64,000 nucleotides of DNA from Rhodothermus bifroesti (GCF_017908595.1 NZ_JAGKTL010000001.1:248001-312000); one strand, 5' to 3'; positions 40,801-48,903 are shown, numbered from the stretch's first letter. Translations and numbers: made by a program. The notes: a model not told the origin generated them from the letters alone.

Positions 40801-40977
40801 AGCAGGAACGAGTTTTTCCCGAAGCTCAGCCATCCAGGCTGGGTGCGTAAAGTCTCCCGTAGCAACTACCGCAATGCCCTTACGATAAGCCCACAAGGCC
40901 AGGTGCTCCAGATCCAGGTCCGGACTGGTTGCTCGGGAGTATTTGGAGTGTACGTGCAGATCAGCCGCAAACAGCAT
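37876..40977 (-). CDS. EndoQ-like PHP endonuclease fused to a UvrD-type helicase
   Basis: A 1033-residue fusion. Residues 1-420 match the PHP family that includes archaeal/bacterial endonuclease Q (DLHVHSKYSRATSPDLD, ATGDFTHPAWM, VHHLLYAP, AHIWTPWFSVLGSKSGFD and SNSDAHSPAKLGRE metal motifs, then a CPSC zinc knuckle near residue 294). Endonuclease Q cuts DNA 5' to deaminated bases. Residues about 480-1020 are a superfamily 1A helicase: AGPGTGKTRTLTYRLAYL (Walker A), DEFQDVDACQY, GDPDQAIYGFRG, RQNYRST and LTLHAAKGLEFRVVFIVGCEEG. A Pro-rich linker joins them. Repair of deaminated or bulky lesions with built-in unwinding is inferred. Confidence 0.88.
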   Translation of the reverse strand: MLFAADLHVHSKYSRATSPDLDLEHLALWAYRKGIAVVATGDFTHPAWMAELREKLVPAEPGLFRLRDELDREVRRQAGVPALTPVRFMLEVEVSTIYKKGDRVRKVHHLLYAPDLDKAERIREALGRIGNLKADGRPILGLDSRNLLEITLEAGEGCFLIPAHIWTPWFSVLGSKSGFDTVEACYGDLTPHIFALETGLSSDPPMNWRLSALDRYTLVSNSDAHSPAKLGREACLFDTELDYFAIKRALETGQGYRGTIEFFPEEGKYHLDGHRACGVRLEPAETRRLGGRCPSCGRPITVGVLHRVEALADRPEGAHPERPMPFERLIPLIEILAEVENKGPGTQALQQRYARLLGALGPELSVLRELPLEELARHAGSLLAEAIRRMRAGEVIREAGYDGTYGVIRLLTDAERAQGRAVGFLFDLPLPQAAPRQPREPVLPQAAPLAEPTPPPVHLTPTNGNGGLLAGLDEDQRAAAEYIEGPVLVVAGPGTGKTRTLTYRLAYLVRERGVDPTQCLALTFTRRAADEMRQRLQALLGADAEKLTVTTFHGLGLDILTHYGDRLGLPRALRVATEAEQRALLEAQGFSPTQAQRLLSHLSRLKRTGQATDQHVLAVRAAYDQALRERGQVDYDDLIGLSLELLETDPEVARAYRERFRWISVDEFQDVDACQYRLLRLLAPEPNARLFVIGDPDQAIYGFRGSDVRFFLHFTHDYPNTRRVLLRQNYRSTQTILEAAQQMIAPASLVPDRALVALQPGGEPIDVVECFSPRAEAIFVAETIERLIGGTSFYALDSARADGQEHTYTFGDIAVLYRTEAQAAELQEVLAQAGIPFQKRTHRLIIEHPAVEALLEQLAEAPAAATLTERLAQWVAQAAPVPELEALLPMLRMLAAQCGDDLTAFRNELALRSEADLWDRRAEGVSLLTLHAAKGLEFRVVFIVGCEEGLLPLSYDGVVDQAQEAEERRLFFVGMTRAQERLFVTWARKRHHRGQLQAACPSRFLRDVPPGYVRHKVHAARAKPPGGRQLELF

Positions 40978-41051
40978 GGCCTAGCGCAGCAAGGTTGTCG
41001 GTTGCAGCAAAGTTACGCGAACTTGCAGCGCAAGGCCAGTTGTTGCCAATA

Positions 41052-41084
41052 AAACAGGCCCTGCCATTATGGCAGGGCCTGTTT
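41052..41084 (-). terminator. Terminator downstream of tRNA-Ser / atp operon
   Basis: A perfect 14-bp stem (AAACAGGCCCTGCC at 41052-41065 with GGCAGGGCCTGTTT at 41071-41084) has a 5-base loop. On the minus strand it is followed by TATTGG after a TTTT-containing arm, so it can stop leftward transcription of the tRNA and of read-through from the atp operon. It could also act on the other strand. Confidence 0.85.
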
Positions 41085-41091
41085 GCGGTCG

Positions 41092-41181
41092 CGGAGAGGG
41101 AGGGATTCGAACCCTCGGTACCGCTTTAGGCGGTACGGCGGTTTAGCAAACCGCTGGTTTCAGCCACTCACCCACCTCTCC
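41092..41181 (-). tRNA. tRNA-Ser (anticodon GCT)
   Basis: A 90-base class II tRNA. The acceptor stem is GGAGAGG / CCTCTCC with discriminator G, the anticodon loop is GGTTTGCTAAACC giving GCT for AGC/AGT serine codons, the long variable arm is GTACCGCC...GCGGTAC, and the T arm is GAGGGTTCGAATCCCTC. The CCA end is not encoded. Confidence 0.97.
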
Positions 41182-41241
41182 GGCTAATCTGGGCTGCTCT
41201 ACGTAAGCCGTAAGATAACGTTCCCGGAGTTTTAGGGCAAT

Positions 41242-42171
41242 TTATGCGCCACCCTTGGCTAGCGCTTCGGCACCACTGGTGATTTCAAGTATTTCTTTTG
41301 TGATCGCGTCTTGGCGTGCCCGGTTATATTTGAGGCGCAGCTGCCGCAATAATTCTTCGGCGTTGGTGGTGGCGTTATCCATGGCTACCATGCGTGCGCC
41401 TTGCTCGGCCGCGTAGGACTCTAGCAAAATCCGCCAAATCTGGTAGCTTAGGTAATGAGGAACAAGTGCTTCTAAGATCGCCTGTGGATTCGGCTCGAAA
41501 AGGTAATCTACCTGATAGCCCGGCCTTAGGTGGGGTCGCTGCCCCAGATCCCGTTCCATGATAGGCGTCAGGAAACGCTCGGTCGGGATTGGCAAAAATG
41601 GTTCAACGATTCGATTTTGGGCGATTGTGTTGCGGAATTCGTTATAGACGATGCGCACTTCGTCCCACTGCCCTTCCAGATAGCCTGAGGCAAGCGTATC
41701 GGCAATCTGACGGGCCATGTTGAAGGTGAGCCGATCGAAAATCCCCTGCTGATGTCCAGCGATGGGATAGTTTCTGCGGCGAAAATAGTCGTAGCCCTTT
41801 CGGCCAATGCAGTAGAGGTAAAGCTGTCCCTTGCGGGCGAGCGTTTCGTACACCTGGGCGATGGTTTGCTCGGCGAGCTTAATGATGTTGGCATTAAAGG
41901 CCCCAGCGAGCCCGCGATCTGCGGTAACCACCACCAGCAGCGCAGCCTGTCGTTCCTGGCGCGCTTGAAAAAGTGGATGCAGCCCTGGATCGATATGCCC
42001 CTGCAGATGGCTGATCACCTCGGCCAGTTCAAAGGCGTAGGGGCGCGTTTGAAAGATGCGCTCTTGTGCTCGGCGCAGCTTGGCTGCGGCCACCATTTTC
42101 ATGGCGCGCGTGACCTGCTGCGTGCTTTTGACTGAATTAATCCGGTTGCGGATATCTCGAAGGCTTGCCAT
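41242..42171 (-). CDS. atpG: F1 ATP synthase gamma subunit
   Basis: A 309-residue central-stalk subunit. The N-terminal helix is unmistakable (RDIRNRINSVKSTQQVTRAMKMVAAAKLRRAQ), and the C-terminal helix carries AEQGARMVAMDNATTNAEELLRQL. It rotates inside the alpha3beta3 hexamer. It is the last atp gene here and lies 11 bases after atpA. The beta and epsilon genes (atpD, atpC) do not follow, which is normal for Bacteroidota and Rhodothermota where they sit elsewhere. tRNA-Ser comes 60 bases downstream. Confidence 0.98.
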   Translation of the reverse strand: MASLRDIRNRINSVKSTQQVTRAMKMVAAAKLRRAQERIFQTRPYAFELAEVISHLQGHIDPGLHPLFQARQERQAALLVVVTADRGLAGAFNANIIKLAEQTIAQVYETLARKGQLYLYCIGRKGYDYFRRRNYPIAGHQQGIFDRLTFNMARQIADTLASGYLEGQWDEVRIVYNEFRNTIAQNRIVEPFLPIPTERFLTPIMERDLGQRPHLRPGYQVDYLFEPNPQAILEALVPHYLSYQIWRILLESYAAEQGARMVAMDNATTNAEELLRQLRLKYNRARQDAITKEILEITSGAEALAKGGA

Positions 42172-42182
42172 AGGGAGAGCCG

Positions 42183-43790
42183 TCAGGCAGGTTGCGCTTC
42201 GCTGCTTGTGTAGACCTCAATAAGGGCCTGGGCCTCTTTGCGGAAGATCTGGGCCAGCTCATCGGTCAATTCGCCCGTTTGGGCCAGTTGCTTAAGCTGC
42301 TCTGCATAACGCAAGCGCAGCCGTTCCAGAAATTCCTGTTCAAAGGCGCGCACCTGATGCACCGGTAGCGGGTCGAGCAGTCCTTGCGTTGCCACAAAAA
42401 TGATGGCAATCTGTTCTTCAACCGGCATAGGCCGGTACTGGCCTTGTTTGAGCACTTCAACCAGCCGCTCACCGCGCCGCAACTGGCGCTGCGTGGCGGG
42501 GTCTAGGTCTGAGCCAAACTTAGCAAAAGCTTCCAGCTCGCGATACTGGGCCAGTTCGATACGCAGCGTACCGGCCACTTTCTTCATGGCTTTGATCTGC
42601 GCGCTACCGCCCACACGGCTGACGGAAATGCCGACATTGATGGCCGGCCGAATGCCCGCGTTGAACAGATTCGCCTCTAGGTAAATCTGGCCATCGGTAA
42701 TCGAGATCACGTTGGTGGGGATGTAGGCCGATACATCTCCAGCCTGCGTTTCGATCACCGGCAGCGCGGTCAGCGAACCGCCCCCTTTAACCAAGTGCTT
42801 AATGGAGGGGGGCAGGTTGTTCATCTGACGGGCAACCTCGTCACTGCTAATAATCTTGGCTGCGCGCTCTAGCAATCGGCTGTGCAGATAGAAGATGTCG
42901 CCTGGATAGGCTTCGCGCCCGGGGGGACGGCGCAGCAGCAGCGACACTTCACGATAGGCAACCGCTTGCTTAGAGAGATCGTCGTAAACCACAAGTGCAT
43001 GGCGGCCGGTGTCGCGGAAGAACTCACCGATGCAAGCCCCAGCAAACGGTGCAATGAACTGCATTGGGGCTGGGGCCGAAGCAGGCGCATTCACCACGAC
43101 GGTGTATTCCATGGCGCCATGCGCTTCAAGCGCCCGCACCACCTGTGCAACGGTCGAAGCCTTCTGCCCAATGGCCACGTAAATGCAATAGACCGGCTTG
43201 TCGGTTTGGTGCGTGTACTTTTGGTTGATGATGGTGTCGACCAGCACAGCCGTCTTTCCCGTTTGCCGGTCCCCGATAATCAGCTCACGCTGCCCCCGTC
43301 CAATCGGGATCATGGCATCAATGGCCTTGATGCCGGTCTGCAGCGGCTCCCGCACTGGCTCACGGTAAATCACACCAGGCGCTTTGCGCTCCAGCGGCAT
43401 TTCGTATTTCTCCCCCAAAATAGGTCCTTTGCCATCCAGGGGGTTGCCTAGGGGATCGATGACGCGTCCCAGCATTCCTTCAGAGACCAAGATCGAGGCC
43501 ACGCGATGTGTCCGACGGGCTTCATCCCCTTCCTTTACCTTGTCCACCTCGCCGAAGAGCACAACGCCTACATTATCCTCTTCGAGGTTAAGGGCCATGC
43601 CCGTCACACCGCTGCGCGGAAATTCGATCAGCTCGCCAGCACCTACCCCTTGGAGGCCGTAAATGCGGGCGATGCCGTCGCCTACCTGCAGGACCGTTCC
43701 TACTTCGTAAACGTCTGCTTCTGCCTCAAAGCCTCCCAGCTCCCGCCGGAGGACCTCCGTAATTTCGTCAGGTCGAATCGCCGTAGCCAT
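42183..43790 (-). CDS. atpA: F1 ATP synthase alpha subunit
   Basis: A 535-residue non-catalytic nucleotide-binding subunit. Walker [11 protein letters not shown] (about residues 172-181), the [21 protein letters not shown] region, [26 protein letters not shown] and [15 protein letters not shown] are all family hallmarks. The N-terminal extension ([18 protein letters not shown]) binds the delta subunit at the peripheral stalk. It lies three bases after atpH and is co-transcribed with the other atp genes. Confidence 0.98.
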   Translation of the reverse strand: MATAIRPDEITEVLRRELGGFEAEADVYEVGTVLQVGDGIARIYGLQGVGAGELIEFPRSGVTGMALNLEEDNVGVVLFGEVDKVKEGDEARRTHRVASILVSEGMLGRVIDPLGNPLDGKGPILGEKYEMPLERKAPGVIYREPVREPLQTGIKAIDAMIPIGRGQRELIIGDRQTGKTAVLVDTIINQKYTHQTDKPVYCIYVAIGQKASTVAQVVRALEAHGAMEYTVVVNAPASAPAPMQFIAPFAGACIGEFFRDTGRHALVVYDDLSKQAVAYREVSLLLRRPPGREAYPGDIFYLHSRLLERAAKIISSDEVARQMNNLPPSIKHLVKGGGSLTALPVIETQAGDVSAYIPTNVISITDGQIYLEANLFNAGIRPAINVGISVSRVGGSAQIKAMKKVAGTLRIELAQYRELEAFAKFGSDLDPATQRQLRRGERLVEVLKQGQYRPMPVEEQIAIIFVATQGLLDPLPVHQVRAFEQEFLERLRLRYAEQLKQLAQTGELTDELAQIFRKEAQALIEVYTSSEAQPA

Positions 43791-43793
43791 AGC

Positions 43794-44375
43794 TTATGGG
43801 CTTACGTTGGATTTTCCGTTAAACGCTATTGTATTGCGGCGTAGCCGCTCGCGGAGGATGGCCAGCTGGTGTCGTACGCTGCCATCATAGACTGTATCGC
43901 CAATCCGAACAACCAAGCCGCCGATCAGGCCAGGATCGTAGGTTAGGCGAAGGCGAACGCGTTTGCCGGTCAAACGCTCCAGTCGCTCCTGCAGGGGAGC
44001 AGCCCCAGCCTCGTCCAATGGAAAGGCCGTACGTACATGCGCCTCGACAATACCTTGCGCCTCATCCTGAAGCACCTGATAGGCCCGCACCACGTCTGGC
44101 AACAGGTGTTCCCGCTCTTTGGCAATGAGCAACATAAGAAAACGCCACGTCAACGGGTGCACCCGACCGGCAAGCAACCGTTCCAGAATTTTTTGCTTTT
44201 TATCTCGAGGAATAACCGGGCTTTCAAAGATGCGCGCCAGCTCGCGTGAAGCGGTGAGCAGTTCGCTGAGCTGTTGGAGGTCAGCGTCGATGGCAGAGGC
44301 CAATGCTTGTGCCCGGGCTTCTTCGAACAACGCCCGGGCATACCGTCGCGCTACAGGATGCATACCGCCACGCAT
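43794..44375 (-). CDS. atpH: F1 ATP synthase delta subunit
   Basis: A 193-residue peripheral-stalk subunit (OSCP-like) joining F1 to the b subunits. The N-terminal helical domain (VARRYARALFEEARAQAL) and C-terminal YDPGLIGGLVVRIGDTVYDGSVRHQLAILRERL fit the family. Two start codons are possible: ATG 44375 and ATG 44363 (MHPVARRY), the second giving 189 residues and a closer match to the usual N-terminus. It lies 6 bases after the atpF stop. Confidence 0.95.
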   Translation of the reverse strand: MRGGMHPVARRYARALFEEARAQALASAIDADLQQLSELLTASRELARIFESPVIPRDKKQKILERLLAGRVHPLTWRFLMLLIAKEREHLLPDVVRAYQVLQDEAQGIVEAHVRTAFPLDEAGAAPLQERLERLTGKRVRLRLTYDPGLIGGLVVRIGDTVYDGSVRHQLAILRERLRRNTIAFNGKSNVSP

Positions 44376-44381
44376 GCCCGT

Positions 44382-44897
44382 TTAGTTCTGATTTTCTGGA
44401 AGCGACGCCAGAAAGCGTTCAACCAATCGGCGCTGCCGCTCGGCGTCCAGGTTTTCCCGAAGAATCTTTTCAGCAGCTTGCACCGCCAGATCCGCTACCA
44501 CAGCCCTGAGCTCGTCCAGCGCGCCTTGCTTTTCGCGTTCGATCTCTGCTTGCGCCTGAGCTTGCATTTGTTGAATTTGCAGCCGCGTCTTTTGCAATTC
44601 TTCCTGGCGCAGCCGTTCGGCTTCCTCGCGCGCTTCGCGCAAAAGGCGCTGTGCTTCTTGCTCCGCCTCGCGCCGGATGCGTTCGTTCTCGGCCTGAATC
44701 TGGCGCGCTTCCGCCAACGCCCGCTCGGCGCGACGCAGTGAGGTATCGATGGTTTCCTCACGCTCTTGAAGTGCCCGCACAATGGGGCCCCAGGCAAATT
44801 TATAGAGCACCAGAAGCAGCAGTAAAAACGTTATCGTCTTCCAGAAAATCAGCCCTGGTTCGACCGAGACCAGATTAGCTGCCAGAATCAGTTCCAT
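44382..44897 (-). CDS. atpF: F0 ATP synthase b subunit
   Basis: A 171-residue peripheral-stalk subunit with one N-terminal transmembrane helix (PGLIFWKTITFLLLLLVLYKFAW, about residues 14-36) followed by a long charged alpha-helix (about 40-150) with a dimerising repeat pattern of Glu, Arg and Gln. Length and layout are typical. A strong hairpin lies in the gap between it and atpE upstream, which may help set lower expression relative to the c subunit. Confidence 0.97.
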   Translation of the reverse strand: MELILAANLVSVEPGLIFWKTITFLLLLLVLYKFAWGPIVRALQEREETIDTSLRRAERALAEARQIQAENERIRREAEQEAQRLLREAREEAERLRQEELQKTRLQIQQMQAQAQAEIEREKQGALDELRAVVADLAVQAAEKILRENLDAERQRRLVERFLASLPENQN

Positions 44898-44941
44898 GCC
44901 TTGTCTCTCCGCTTGGTCTTGTCTACCCTCCTGCTACCCTG

Positions 44942-44968
44942 GGAGAGACAGCTGCGGACTGTCTCTCC
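44942..44968 (-). promoter_or_regulatory. Intercistronic hairpin between atpE and atpF
   Basis: A perfect 10-bp stem (GGAGAGACAG at 44942-44951 and CTGTCTCTCC at 44959-44968, loop of 7) lies within the 108-base gap that separates atpE from atpF, while most other atp genes are only 3-12 bases apart. No T-run follows, so it is more likely an mRNA stability or attenuation element than a terminator. Confidence 0.6.
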
Positions 44969-45005
44969 GGGGGCAGCCGGCACAGGCCTGCTGCCCTGCT
45001 CCTGC

Positions 45006-45233
45006 TTATTTAATGGCCAGCAGGATGCAGATCACCAGTCCAAAGAGCGCCACCCCTTCAATGAGAGCGGCCGCGATAATCATTGAGGTCCGGATGTCTC
45101 CTGAAGCCTCTGGCTGGCGTGCTGAGCCTTCCATAGCTGAAGCGGCTAGCCGTCCAATGCCCGCACCGGCACCAATAGCCACCAGGCCAGCACCAATACC
45201 TGCAGCGAGGAATGCTAGAGCAGTAGGTTCCAT
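45006..45233 (-). CDS. atpE: F0 ATP synthase c subunit
   Basis: A 75-residue hairpin of two transmembrane helices that builds the rotor ring. Helix 1 has the GAGAGIGRLAAS glycine motif, the polar loop is ARQPEAS, and helix 2 has the ion-binding Glu in ALIEGVALFGLV. The Na+-binding set (Gln in helix 1 and Ser/Thr after the Glu) is absent, with Arg and Gly at those places, so proton coupling is inferred. It is separated by 108 bases from atpF, with a hairpin in the gap. Confidence 0.98.
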   Translation of the reverse strand: MEPTALAFLAAGIGAGLVAIGAGAGIGRLAASAMEGSARQPEASGDIRTSMIIAAALIEGVALFGLVICILLAIK

Positions 45234-45283
45234 AAGTCGTTAAGGATCAGTTGGTTTACGGGGTAACGTTTATCGGTTAGGGT

Positions 45284-46432
45284 CTATGTTGAAGATGCAG
45301 CCGGTGGTGCATGCACCACCGCGCCTTCACCACTTTCGCCCTCTTGTTCATGTTCGTGTGTATGCTCTGCCACAGCCATTCCGATAAAAAGCGCCGAAAG
45401 CAGCGTAAAAACATAGGCCTGAATGAAGGCCACCAGCAGCTTAATCGCCGAAATAAAAAGCGTCAAAAGCACGCTAGGAAGCGTTGTCAACCAGGCCGCT
45501 AGCGCACCAAACAGGGCATTGATCATAAAAATCAACCCGATCAAGCTCAAGATGACCAGCGTGCCCGCGGTCATGTTGGCAAACAAACGGATAGCCAAGG
45601 CTGCGTGCCGCGTAAACAATCCCATGATTTCCACGGGGACCAAAATAGGCTTGACAAACACCGGCACGCCTGGCGGCCAAAGAATATGTTTCCAGTGATC
45701 CTTGGAAGCGTACACCACCCCGATGACAAACGTAAACATCGCCAGCACACCAGTTACGGCCAGATTTGAAGTGGCCGCTCCTAGATCGGGCACCAACCCC
45801 AGCAGATTACAAAAGAGAATGAAGAAAAACGCGGTAAGCAGATAGGGCAGAAACTTGTCGGCCTTGGCGCCCAGATTTGGACGGGCAATCTCGTCGCGTA
45901 CAAAAACAATCAGGACTTCAGCTAGATTCTGCCAAACGCCCCGCGGAGGCGTGGTGCGACCCACGCCGCGTTGGTAGCGACGCGCAACCGGCAAAAACAC
46001 GGCTAGCACAAGCAAAGCTGCCAGCAAACCAAAAACGTAATGCCGCGTGATTGAGAGATCTAGGGCCCAAAGCCCGTCCCGAGGCACGAGCTGCGCGTAC
46101 AGGTGCTGATGCGCAGCAATAAGCCGCTCCAGAGCTACAGCTTCTTCGTAACGCTCACCCTCGTATGTAGCAGCGTATCGCCCAGAACGCAATGCTGCCG
46201 CTGTGCTGCTAAAGGCATCCAGCCGAAAGCCGGTTGCTGTGCGCACCAAAAACAGCCGCGGCAACTCCAGCGTAATAAAAGGTTCAAGAGCCAAATAGTA
46301 ACCGTCGGCTGTGTGATGGATCAAGACTTCGCTGATGTTTTCAGACTCAGCCGCTACGCCCTGCGCAGGCCAGAAAATCCCCAGCCCGCACAGCATGAGC
46401 ATAAGACTCCGTAGGCTTACCGCTTTGTTCAT
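45284..46432 (-). CDS. atpB: F0 ATP synthase a subunit with N-terminal signal peptide and periplasmic domain
   Basis: A 382-residue stator subunit. It starts with a signal peptide (SLMLMLCGLGIFWPAQGVAA) and a roughly 100-residue periplasmic region, as in Bacteroidota AtpB, and then has five to six transmembrane helices. The essential Arg is in ALAIRLFANMTAGTLV, and the helix with IQAYVFTLLSALFIGMAVAEH follows. The C-terminus is His/Glu-rich (HTHEHEQEGESGEG). ATG 46432 is chosen because the longer frame to 46477 would overlap the preceding membrane-protein gene and lacks a signal peptide at its start. Confidence 0.96.
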   Translation of the reverse strand: MNKAVSLRSLMLMLCGLGIFWPAQGVAAESENISEVLIHHTADGYYLALEPFITLELPRLFLVRTATGFRLDAFSSTAAALRSGRYAATYEGERYEEAVALERLIAAHQHLYAQLVPRDGLWALDLSITRHYVFGLLAALLVLAVFLPVARRYQRGVGRTTPPRGVWQNLAEVLIVFVRDEIARPNLGAKADKFLPYLLTAFFFILFCNLLGLVPDLGAATSNLAVTGVLAMFTFVIGVVYASKDHWKHILWPPGVPVFVKPILVPVEIMGLFTRHAALAIRLFANMTAGTLVILSLIGLIFMINALFGALAAWLTTLPSVLLTLFISAIKLLVAFIQAYVFTLLSALFIGMAVAEHTHEHEQEGESGEGAVVHAPPAASST

Positions 46433-46437
46433 GCAGT

Positions 46438-46737
46438 TTATCGCCGCTGTTTTTCCGATGCGCCGCGATGCCACCAACCTACCTCGCCAATCAATCCCAA
46501 AACAAACACGCTTCCAAAGCCCAACAAAAACAACTCAGGCTGCAGCTTAAGCGCCTTCAGGGCTACGGCAATGAGCGTAAGTGCTCCTACTAGCCGTAGC
46601 GCCATCCCCCCCAAGACCCACCGCACAAAACGCGCCATCGGCCAGCCTTTGCCGCGCCCATTCCACCAAAACCCCAACCCATGATACAGGCTACCCAGTC
46701 CTATCCCATACACCACATCGACCCAAGACACTTCCAT
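46438..46737 (-). CDS. Small membrane protein of the atp cluster (AtpI/UncI-like position)
   Basis: A 99-residue protein with three to four hydrophobic segments (VVYGIGLGSLYHGLGFWW, FVRWVLGGMALRLVGALTLIAVALKAL and LFLLGFGSVFVLGLIGEVGWW). It lies between the AtpZ-like gene and atpB, 6 bases before the latter, which is the place of the AtpI/UncI assembly factor in many operons. Sequence similarity to AtpI is too weak to be sure. ATG 46737 (EVSWVDVVYG) is preferred; a frame to 46800 adds a polar leader. Confidence 0.75.
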   Translation of the reverse strand: MEVSWVDVVYGIGLGSLYHGLGFWWNGRGKGWPMARFVRWVLGGMALRLVGALTLIAVALKALKLQPELFLLGFGSVFVLGLIGEVGWWHRGASEKQRR

Positions 46738-46839
46738 ATCGCAGAAAGCTTTCGCCTGTAGCGCGCCGCTGAAACGCCAAACTACAGCGAAAGACCCCAC
46801 CCCCTCGCCCCAAAGTGGTGAATTCTGAATAAATAGCCA

Positions 46840-47121
46840 CTACGACGGAGCGTCCCCAGAGGACCTGGGAGGCTCAAGGTGCCCCCGTGACCGCACCCCC
46901 ACCTGCCACAGTTTAGCAAAAACCGCTACTAATCCCAAGCCTATGCCCACAAGCAGCAGCCAGGGTTGCGTACCTAGCCAACGATCCAGCAAAAAGCCCC
47001 CGATGGCAAAAAATGCCATGCCCAGCGCCAATTGCAACCCTAAGCCCATGTAAGGAGCCAGGGCTTTCATCGCTTCTTGCATGGAAGCGCCAGCACCTTT
47101 GGATTTGTGGGACGAGGTCAT
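46840..47121 (-). CDS. AtpZ/AtpI-family protein (F0F1-ATPase gene 1 product)
   Basis: A 93-residue protein with a short Lys/Ser-rich N-terminus and two transmembrane helices (GLGLQLALGMAFFAIGGFLLDRWLG and PWLLLVGIGLGLVAVFAKLWQV). The G..LD.W.GT.P...L.G...G pattern is that of the ATPase gene1/AtpZ family, membrane proteins thought to aid c-ring assembly or Mg2+/Ca2+ uptake. It overlaps the end of the bactofilin gene by 4 bases and starts the ATP synthase section of the operon. Confidence 0.88.
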   Translation of the reverse strand: MTSSHKSKGAGASMQEAMKALAPYMGLGLQLALGMAFFAIGGFLLDRWLGTQPWLLLVGIGLGLVAVFAKLWQVGVRSRGHLEPPRSSGDAPS

Positions 47122-47618
47122 GCGCTAGGCGCGCCTTCCTGGCCGGTTTTAGGCAAACGCGCTGCCTCACGACCCGATGAAGCAGTGCCTTTGGTTTGCT
47201 CCTGCTTGGTTGCTGCCACCTTGGTTTCGATCACCTGATCGAGCTTACCCATGCGGCATTCTCCATCGAAAAGGGCACCTGCCTCGACGACCAAGCGACC
47301 GGTCTGAATTTTGCCTTCTACGCGAGCCGACTCTTTTAGCAGCAACGTCTCCTGAATAAAGAGGTTGCCCTGAACCTGCCCTGCAATGTCCGCATTGGCT
47401 GCATGCAGTTCTCCTTCGATGACGCCTTCGGCAGCGACAATCGCCTTTCCTTGCACATGCAAAGCACCAACGATGCGTCCGCTCACCCGAATGTCGTGCG
47501 CCGTACGCAGCGTCCCTTCAAAAACAGTCCCTTCCCCAATCAGGTTAAGCTGGTTAGGAGCCGGCGTCCCCACCGAGCGATGCCCCTCTTTTCGGGTTGT
47601 GTTGCCAAATACTGCCAT
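47118..47618 (-). CDS. Bactofilin-family cytoskeletal protein
   Basis: A 166-residue protein whose central part (about residues 22-125) is the bactofilin right-handed beta-helix: repeated short strands such as IGEGTVFEGTLRTAHDIRVSGRIVG, GKAIVAAEGVIEGELHAANADIAGQVQGNL, and LLKESARVEGKIQTGRLVVEAGALFDGECRMG. Disordered charged tails flank it. Bactofilins polymerise without nucleotide and often work with M23 peptidases in cell shape; here the preceding gene is exactly such a peptidase, 4 bases away. The pairing with the atp genes is a Bacteroidota trait. Confidence 0.94.
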   Translation of the reverse strand: MAVFGNTTRKEGHRSVGTPAPNQLNLIGEGTVFEGTLRTAHDIRVSGRIVGALHVQGKAIVAAEGVIEGELHAANADIAGQVQGNLFIQETLLLKESARVEGKIQTGRLVVEAGALFDGECRMGKLDQVIETKVAATKQEQTKGTASSGREAARLPKTGQEGAPSA

Positions 47619-47622
47619 ACGT

Positions 47623-48534
47623 CTAGCGGGTTACGAAATAGTTTAACGGATCTTGCGCCAGCCCATGACGCCAAAGCTCAAAATGCAGATGCGGCCCTGT
47701 GGTAATCTCGCCTGTGTTGCCACTTAAGGCAATGGCTTCTCGGTCCCGCACCCGATCTCCTACTTGTTTGAGCAGGCGCTGGTTGTGTTTGTAAACAGAA
47801 ATGTAGCCATCGGCGTGTTGCACCACGATGACAAAACCTCCGGCCTGCGTCCAGTCGGCAAAAATCACATACCCACTGCCAATAGCGCGCACCACAGTGC
47901 CTTCTTCAACCGCCAGGTCAACGCCGTAGTGTCCGCTTTTGGCATCCACCCCCCGGGTTAAAAAGCCTTCTACGGGGGGTAAGACCGGAAATTGCAACTG
48001 CAGCAGCGGATCGCTTCGCAGCGCTATCGGGATAGCCTGTCTAGGCGAGGGCAAGACCAGCTCTGGCACAGCAAAAACGGCAGGCTGATCGGCCGACCGC
48101 CGCTCAAACGCCGGAGCTAACTCCGACGCTAGTGCACCGCCAGCAGAAGCCATGCGCGCTTGCGCAGGCACTGCACTAGATTCAGCAGCCACTTCGCCCA
48201 AAATCAACTTGCGCAGTTGGAGCATGTATTGTTGCTGCGCCGCCAGCGAATCTTCCAACGCCGCTACACGCAGCATGCTTAACCGTGTCCGGTGCTGCAC
48301 CTCAGCATTGCTCATGCCAGGTAACCATTCACGTAGCGGGGTTGCCAGCACAAGCACAAACAGCCCCAGGGCGATGCCCCCTGCCATACCGACTAGCAAT
48401 CCCCAAAGCCGCCATGGATACACCACATAGGAGCGCGGCACGCCCGCATACGCATCTTCCATCACCAGCACCGTCAGCGGCCTATCCCCATGGCGCATCA
48501 GCACTTTAAGCAAGGCCCACATACCAACCTTCAA
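47623..48534 (-). CDS. M23-family (LytM-like) peptidoglycan metallopeptidase
   Basis: A 303-residue membrane-anchored peptidase. One transmembrane helix (about residues 42-64, LWGLLVGMAGGIALGLFVLVLA) follows a basic N-terminus, then a coiled-coil segment (LEDSLAAQQQYMLQLRKLI), and then the zinc domain with GHYGVDLAV (His and Asp ligands) and HLHFEL. Active-site residues are complete, so endopeptidase activity on peptidoglycan cross-bridges is expected. It lies just upstream of the bactofilin gene, as in shape-determining bactofilin-LytM pairs. Its start could also be a Met codon four residues in. Confidence 0.93.
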   Translation of the reverse strand: MKVGMWALLKVLMRHGDRPLTVLVMEDAYAGVPRSYVVYPWRLWGLLVGMAGGIALGLFVLVLATPLREWLPGMSNAEVQHRTRLSMLRVAALEDSLAAQQQYMLQLRKLILGEVAAESSAVPAQARMASAGGALASELAPAFERRSADQPAVFAVPELVLPSPRQAIPIALRSDPLLQLQFPVLPPVEGFLTRGVDAKSGHYGVDLAVEEGTVVRAIGSGYVIFADWTQAGGFVIVVQHADGYISVYKHNQRLLKQVGDRVRDREAIALSGNTGEITTGPHLHFELWRHGLAQDPLNYFVTR

Positions 48535-48648
48535 GATTTTTCAGTAAACAGATCGCAACAAACCGAACCGCATAGGGGTTCACCCTCTCCCAAGTTTGAC
48601 CCTAGATAAACTTACCACAGGCGACAAAAACCATTCCACAGCACACTC

Positions 48649-48903
48649 ATGGCACACCACAAATCAGCCCTTAAGCGCCTGCGCCAAAACGCCAAGCGAC
48701 GGGCGCGTAATCGTTACTATCGCAGCTGGATGCGTACCTTGATCAAAAAGGTTCGCGCAGCACAAACCAAAGCTGAAGCCCTCCCACTGCTCAACCAGGC
48801 CAAAAGCCTGCTCGACCGCCTGGTCGTCAAAGGAATTATACACAAAAATAAGGCGGCAAACTATAAGCGAAAGCTGGAAAAGCACGTGAACCAGCTTGCG
48901 TAA
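48649..48903 (+). CDS. rpsT: 30S ribosomal protein S20
   Basis: An 84-residue, strongly basic, helical protein binding 16S rRNA. N-terminal HHKSALKRLRQNAKRRARNRYYRSWMRTLIKK and C-terminal KGIIHKNKAANYKRKLEKHVN are the S20 signatures. It is transcribed alone, divergent from the M23 peptidase gene. The leader and the 265-base downstream spacer contain a small hairpin (about 48916-48929) with no T-run. Confidence 0.97.
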   Translation: MAHHKSALKRLRQNAKRRARNRYYRSWMRTLIKKVRAAQTKAEALPLLNQAKSLLDRLVVKGIIHKNKAANYKRKLEKHVNQLA

